Shown here: positions 59,873 to 64,000 of the stretch, in pieces
Numbering within the stretch: position 1 is the stretch's first letter
Layout: each line of letters opens with the position of its first letter
Assembly (NCBI GenBank): GCA_963746605.1
Contig: CAVVCH010000001.1
Location: 12,119-76,118, forward strand
Length of the DNA stretch: 64,000 nucleotides
Reading direction: 5' to 3'
Source of the DNA: CAVQSS01 sp963746605
GTDB lineage: Bacteria > Desulfobacterota > RBG-13-43-22
The notes under the pieces: generated by a model
Told to the model about the DNA's origin: nothing
Seen by the model: the letters and a program-made list of their open reading frames with translations, nothing else
Database searches by the model: none
Position numbers and translations under genes: made by a program

Positions 59873-61068
59873 ATGATGTTTCGTTTCGTGAAGGGATTGC
59901 GTAATGATCGGCTTTGATGGTGACCCTGGGCTGGGGAACAAGCTGGGCCGCGCCGGTGATCAAGCTGGGCGCCCAGGCCCCGCAGTCGGGCAGCCTGGCG
60001 AAGCACGGAATCGAACAGATCAAGGGCATCCGTTTGGCCGTCGAAGAGTTCGAAAAGAAAACCAAGATCAAGGTCGAACTGCTGGTCTATGACGATGAAA
60101 GCAATCCCCAGAAGGCCGTCTCGGCGGTCGAAAAATTGGCCGGCGTGGATAAGGTGCAGGCCATCGTCGGCGGCTATGGCTCCAACCTGGTCGGACCCGC
60201 CTCGGAGGCCGCCGAACGCTACGACACCCCCTACTTTACGACCGGGGCCGTGGATACCAAGCTCTCCGCCAAGAAATTCAAAAATTTTTTCCGGCTGAAC
60301 AACATGCCCGGCTATGCCGCCGCGCAGGCCGGAGCCATCAAGACCCTCTTGGGGGCCAAGAAAGTCGGCGTGCTGTACAACAGCCTGTCGGCCACTACGG
60401 AGATCGCCGAGGCGGTTAAAGAACAATTGCAGAAGGCCGGGGTCGAGGTTCCGGTCTTTGAAAAATTTGAAAAAGGCACCACCAACTATAAACCCATGCT
60501 GTTAAAAATCCGGGATGCCGGCTGCGAAGTCCTGCTGGTGGAGGGCTATTTCCCGGATTACGTGGGGACCATCAAGGACGCCAAAATCCTCAACCTGCCG
60601 GTCAAGGCCTATATCGGGGCCTGGGGCATCGGCACCCCGGAATTTGTCCGGGAACTGGGGCCGATGAGCGAATATATTTACGGCACCTCGATCTGGGAGA
60701 TGGGCACCGCCCCCAAAGAAGCCAAGAAGGAAGAGGCCGAGGTGGCGGCCAGTTATAAGGCTAAATTCAAGGAAGACCCTTCGTATATCGCCATGCTCGG
60801 TTACCTGTCGGCCAAGTACATGCTCGAGGCCATCGTTCAAGGCGGCGGCAAAACCGGAAATTACAGCCCGGAAAAGACCCGGAACGCCCTTCGGGCACTG
60901 GATACGGTTGGCCCCTTAGGCCGGGTGGCCTTCGATGAGAAGGGGGACCCGCGTTTTTTCACTGCCGTGTTGTTTCAGACCATCAAAGGGGAACAAGTGG
61001 TGGTTTATCCCAAGGAGCGGGCCACAGGGAGCGTCCATTACCCGGCTGTTCCCTGGGGAGGGAAATAG
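59873..61068 (+). CDS. livK: Liv-type periplasmic substrate-binding protein LivK (frame break in the signal peptide)
   Basis: About 397 residues. ATG 59873 follows GGGAGGAG. The signal peptide MMFRFVKGLR..MVTLGWGTSWAA is broken by one base near 59913. The mature part has the type I periplasmic-binding fold: VIKLGAQAPQSGSLAKHGIEQIKGIRLAVEE, VYDDESNPQKAVSAVEKL, AIVGGYGSNLVGPASEAAERYDTPYFT, KKVGVLYNS. No lipobox cysteine, so soluble periplasmic. The ligand is amino, aromatic or other carboxylic acids; not decidable. Second in place of the usual first position of such operons. Confidence 0.92.
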
Positions 61069-61077
61069 AAACGAAAC

Positions 61078-61118
61078 GGTTAATAATTAACAATTAATTA
61101 TTGATTATTAATAATTGG
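61078..61118. repeat. AT-rich palindromic repeat, partner at 63368-63406
   Basis: Built of TTAATAATTAACAATTAATT and ATTGATTATTAATAATT. A near reverse-complement block is at 63368-63406, so the pair flanks livH and livM. Confidence 0.6.
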
Positions 61119-61137
61119 TTTTTTCATAAGCTCGTCT

Positions 61138-61163
61138 GTAGGGGAGGGGTTCATCCCCTCCCG
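61138..61163 (+). repeat. Solo terminus of the MITE-like element (copy D)
   Basis: GTAGGGGAGGGGTTCATCCC plus TCCCG matches one end of copies A-C. No second terminus or interior is found. It lies 70 bases after the livK stop. Confidence 0.75.
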
Positions 61164-61207
61164 CACCTGACGGGCTAATACCAGATTATAGTGACAAGTA
61201 ATTTCCC

Positions 61208-61290
61208 GTCATCCCCGAATGCCTTTATCGGGGATCCAGTGTTTCTTAAGAGAAGCCTGGATTCCCGCTCAGAAGCGCTGCGGGAATGAC
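61208..61290. repeat. GTCATCCCCG...CGGGAATGAC intergenic hairpin repeat
   Basis: Two hairpins (CCCCGA..TCGGGG and CCCGCTCAGAAGCGCTGCGGG) bounded by GTCAT and ATGAC. Same family as 6385-6453. Confidence 0.7.
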
Positions 61291-61349
61291 GCTGGTTGAT
61301 ATTGTATCTATTTTGAGTCCATTTAGATGAAGGACTAAGGACGACAACC

Positions 61350-62222
61350 TTGATCTCCGGCGCCACTGTCATACAATCCGTGCTCTCCGGCCTTCTGGAA
61401 GGAGGCAACTACGCCCTGTACAGCCTGGGACTGGCCTTCGTCTTTGGGATCATGCAGATTATCAACATGGCCCATGGCGAGTTTCTGGTTCTGGGGGGCT
61501 ACATCGCTTATTGGCTCCTGGTCAAGGCGGGGCTCAATCCCCTGCTCTCCCTGCCGATCGCGGCCCTGCTGGCCGGCGGGCTTTCTTTCGTCAACTACCG
61601 TATTTTTCTCCAGCGTATCCGCACCACCGTGGAACTGAATACCTTGATCCTGACCTTCGGCATCGGGATCCTGCTTTCCAACCTGTATCTTCAGCTTTGG
61701 TCGGCGGATATCCGTAATATCAGCGTCGCTTGGATGGAAAATCCTCTGGGATTGGCCGGAGTGTATATCAGCCTGGGAGAAATCGTTACCTTTGTTGTCT
61801 CTTTTTTGGCGGTCCTGGCCCTTTACCTTTTCCTGCGGCGGACCAAGCTGGGGAAGGCCATTCGAATTACGGCCATCGACCGCGACGCGGCGGCCCTGTC
61901 CGGGATCAATGTGGAACGAGTGGATCTTCTGGCCTACAGCATCGGGGGGGCGCTGGCCGGTTTGGGCGGGCCTTTGCTGGGCATGCTGTCCTTTGTCAGC
62001 CCGGGAACCGGCATCACCATTACCGTCAAGGCCTTTATCCTGACCGTTTTGGCCGGGGTGGGCTCGATCCCCGGCCTGATCGTCGCCGGGATGATCCTGG
62101 GCGTGGGTGAAGCGTTGACCGTCACCTTCGTCAGTTCTTCCTTTCGGGAACTGTTCGGGTTTGCCCTCTTTTTGGTTATTTTACTGATTCGGCCCTCCGG
62201 GTTGTTTGGTCAGAGGACCTAA
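61350..62222 (+). CDS. livH: Liv-type ABC transporter permease LivH
   Basis: A 290-residue protein with about eight membrane helices: SGLLEGGNYALYSLGLAFVFGIMQIINMAHGEF is the LivH opening. RITAIDRDAAALSGINVERV is the ATPase-contact loop, and GVGSIPGLIVAGMILGVGE follows. Start TTG 61350 (MISGATVIQSV) with a weak AAGGAC site. A 281-base repeat-filled gap separates it from livK. Confidence 0.92.
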   Translation: MISGATVIQSVLSGLLEGGNYALYSLGLAFVFGIMQIINMAHGEFLVLGGYIAYWLLVKAGLNPLLSLPIAALLAGGLSFVNYRIFLQRIRTTVELNTLILTFGIGILLSNLYLQLWSADIRNISVAWMENPLGLAGVYISLGEIVTFVVSFLAVLALYLFLRRTKLGKAIRITAIDRDAAALSGINVERVDLLAYSIGGALAGLGGPLLGMLSFVSPGTGITITVKAFILTVLAGVGSIPGLIVAGMILGVGEALTVTFVSSSFRELFGFALFLVILLIRPSGLFGQRT

Positions 62223-62225
62223 CCT

Positions 62226-62296
62226 AACCAAAAATATTTGAATTTTTGGTTAGAAATTCAAAATCCAAATATCGAAACTCGAAACAAATTAAATGA
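62226..62296. repeat. Hairpin plus dispersed TTCGAGTTTCGAT repeat between livH and livM
   Basis: AACCAAAAATA-TTTGA-ATTTTTGGTT (62226-62252), followed by the inverted copy of the 4612-4656 repeat (62256-62296). The livM ATG is in its edge. Confidence 0.65.
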
Positions 62297-63264
62297 CTTG
62301 GAACCCATTGGGGGGAATAACCGAAAAAAACGCCGCGATCCTGACCTTCGCCCTGGTCCTGTTTCTGCCGGTGGTTCTTTCTTTCAATCCTTACTACCTG
62401 AGTATTTTCATCGCCGCCCTGATCCTGGGATCCGTTTCCCTGGCCTGGAATTTTCTGGGTGGGGTTTGCGGACAGGTTTCCTTCGGCCATGCGGCCTTTT
62501 TCGGCATCGGGGCCTATGCCTCCTCCCTGCTGGTGATGAAAGCCGGGTGGAATCCTCTGGCGGCTATGGTGGGCGCGGCTTTGATCGGTGTCCTGGGGGG
62601 GTTGCTGATCGGGATTCCGGCCTTTCGACTCCGCGGACCTTATTTTGCCCTTTCGATTCTGGGCTTCGCCGAAGTGATCAAACTGCTCACCTTGAATCTG
62701 ACCGGCCTGACCGAGGGCTCCCAGGGTCTATTCAATATCCCCTCCCTGCCGACGCTCCGCCTGGGAGGACTCTCCCTGGATTTTTATATCTCCCGGACTA
62801 CGAATTACTACCTGGCGGCTTTATTGATGCTGGCGGTCTATCTGTTCCTCTACGCCCTGCGTTACTCCAACCCCGGACTGGCCATGTCGGCGGTCCACGG
62901 GGATGAGGAAACGGCCGCCGGTATCGGCGTGCCGGTGTTTCGGACCAAAATCCTGGCCTTGTCGGTCTCCGCCTTTTGCACCGCCTTAATGGGCGCTTTT
63001 TACGCCCATTATGTCCATTTTCTGAATCCGGATTCGGCGTTCGACGGCGCCTGGTCGGTCATGCCCATTGTGGCCTCGCTCTTCGGGGGGATGGGCACCC
63101 TCATCGGCCCCAGCATCGGGGCGCTGCTGATCACCGGCCTGGATGAATTTGTTTTTAAATATTTTTTCGAGACCGGCCATAAGCTTTTTTTCGGACTTCT
63201 TCTGGCGGTGGTCATCGTCTGGGCACCTAAGGGATTGTTCGGAAAATCGATCCGGAAAGAATAG
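62293..63264 (+). CDS. livM: Liv-type ABC transporter permease LivM
   Basis: A 323-residue protein with about ten membrane helices. LAWNFLGGVCGQVSFGHAAFFGIGAY is the LivM signature; AMSAVHGDEETAAGIGVPVFRTK is the ATPase-contact loop, and FGGMGTLIGPSIGALLI follows. No classic ribosome binding site before ATG 62293, because a repeat lies there; translation may depend on readthrough from livH. Confidence 0.93.
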   Translation: MTWNPLGGITEKNAAILTFALVLFLPVVLSFNPYYLSIFIAALILGSVSLAWNFLGGVCGQVSFGHAAFFGIGAYASSLLVMKAGWNPLAAMVGAALIGVLGGLLIGIPAFRLRGPYFALSILGFAEVIKLLTLNLTGLTEGSQGLFNIPSLPTLRLGGLSLDFYISRTTNYYLAALLMLAVYLFLYALRYSNPGLAMSAVHGDEETAAGIGVPVFRTKILALSVSAFCTALMGAFYAHYVHFLNPDSAFDGAWSVMPIVASLFGGMGTLIGPSIGALLITGLDEFVFKYFFETGHKLFFGLLLAVVIVWAPKGLFGKSIRKE

Positions 63265-63367
63265 GACGTATACCGCGGAGGTACTGGGCGCAGAGAACAG
63301 AAAGTCTTGCGTAGGGCAACCGCGAAGCATGAAAACAGAGAGAAAGAAAAAGCTTAACAGATCGATA

Positions 63368-63406
63368 TTAATAATTAATAATCAATTGTTAATTATTGAT
63401 TATTAA
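63368..63406. repeat. AT-rich palindromic repeat, partner of 61078-61118
   Basis: ATTAATAATTAATAATCAAT and ATTGATTATTAAC. It lies 100 bases after livM. Confidence 0.6.
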
Positions 63407-63461
63407 CGATACCAAACGTGACTAAAAAGTCTATTTACATACTGATTGAGAGGAACCACCT

Positions 63462-64000
63462 GTGAAACGACCCCCAATTATCCATTCCTTTGGAATCCCT
63501 CACCTTCCCCCTTCGTCGGGCGGCCGCGGCCTTTCCCGAAAAAACCGCGGTGATCTCCCCCGAAGCAGGCGGGCGGGAAGTGTCCTACCAATGGCTGGAA
63601 GACCATTCCTCCATCCTGGCGGCCTCGCTGGAAAGGCTGGGGGTGGTCCCCGGAGACCGGGTGGGACTCTGGCTCAAAAACAGCCTGGAATACATCCTGG
63701 CTTTTTATGGGATTTTAAAGGCCGGCGGAGTCGTCGTCCCGATCAGCACCCATTACCGGAGCCGGGAGGTTTGGCACCAGTTGAAAACCACCGAGGCCAA
63801 AGGGCTGATCGCCCAGGTCGGATTGCTGGATACCCTGGAGGATCTTTCGGCGGGTCTGAAGGACCTGGCCTTTCTGGTAACCGAAGGGCTGGAGAAACCA
63901 CCGGCCGGGGCTGTTTCTTTTTCTTCCCTGCTTCAGGGGCCGCAAGGCCTCGACCGATCTATGGGCCTCGATCCCCAAGAAGCGCTGGCCGTTCTTCCTT
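63462..64000 (+). CDS. AMP-forming acyl-CoA synthetase, N-terminal part, 3' end outside window
   Basis: An open frame from TTG 63490 to the window end. LRRAAAAFPEKTAVISPEAG, SYQWLEDHSSILAASLERLGVVPGDRVGLWLKNSLEYILAFYGILKAGGVVVPIS are the opening of the ANL acyl-CoA synthetase superfamily. A GTG at 63462 after GAGAGGA (MKRPPIIHS) would be a better start if one base is off near 63489. Inference: with the adjacent liv importer, it activates the imported acid to its CoA ester. The substrate lies in the missing part. Confidence 0.8.
   Translation, partial: MKRPPIIHSFGIPHLPPSSGGRGLSRKNRGDLPRSRRAGSVLPMAGRPFLHPGGLAGKAGGGPRRPGGTLAQKQPGIHPGFLWDFKGRRSRRPDQHPLPEPGGLAPVENHRGQRADRPGRIAGYPGGSFGGSEGPGLSGNRRAGETTGRGCFFFFPASGAARPRPIYGPRSPRSAGRSS

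Noticed and set aside
1..64000. CRISPR array, prophage, transposase, tRNA or rRNA
   Set aside because: I found no regularly spaced direct repeats, phage genes, transposase motifs, or tRNA/rRNA signatures on either strand by eye; a covariance scan would be more sensitive for tRNA.

Overview
The window reads as a chromosomal segment of a Gram-negative anaerobe of deltaproteobacterial (Desulfobacterota) type. The support is indirect: two multiheme c-type cytochromes, a heme-c-containing chemoreceptor, a selenocysteine (Sec) formate dehydrogenase FdhAB, a sigma-54 two-component system, an ADP-forming acyl-CoA synthetase and intergenic DNA full of small dispersed repeats. There is no prophage, CRISPR array, rRNA or recognisable tRNA.

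Layout. 0-10.8 kb: end of an ADP-forming acyl-CoA synthetase, recD2-type helicase, a family-39 glycosyltransferase, a TtcA-type tRNA thiolase, two small unknown genes, a heme-c chemoreceptor with a tetraheme cytochrome, and a NifU-type Fe-S protein. 10.9-22.9 kb (the most unusual part): two large secreted surface proteins (beta-helix; RCC1 propeller plus Ig/ASH domains), an NtrC-type regulator, a multi-pass histidine kinase and a DUF4143 ATPase. Each surface-protein gene is preceded by a GG-N10-GC sigma-54 promoter and a pair of TGGTTGAAATCAACCA palindromes. This looks like a local regulon controlled by the adjacent regulator. 23-38 kb: housekeeping genes on the minus strand (rlmH, thrC, ftsY, smc, glyS, glyQ, recO, asnS, a SurA-like foldase, a CBS-ACT protein), with one HAD phosphatase on the plus strand. 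38-46 kb: metallophosphatase, inositol-phosphate synthase overlapping a CDP-alcohol phosphatidyltransferase, selenocysteine formate dehydrogenase FdhAB and a DsbC-like protein. 46-56 kb: pncB, uspA, a thioesterase, an amidohydrolase, a Lon-family protease, an outer-membrane-type protein and queF. 56.5-64 kb: heptaheme cytochrome, then a liv-type ABC importer in the order G-F-K-H-M, followed by the start of an AMP-forming acyl-CoA synthetase.

An important caveat: many genes are broken by single-base frame changes, including ones that are normally essential and single copy (smc, glyS, recO, thrC). Several breaks sit in or beside short homopolymers. The likeliest cause is indel error in the assembly, so these genes are annotated here as whole genes with a noted frame break, not as pseudogenes. 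Breaks are densest at 10.5-21.7 kb.

How the parts may work together (inference): formate dehydrogenase and the cytochromes suggest periplasmic electron transfer, and the heme chemoreceptor would sense redox state. The acyl-CoA synthetases and the liv importer suggest uptake and activation of amino or organic acids. The sigma-54 cluster would control cell-surface proteins.
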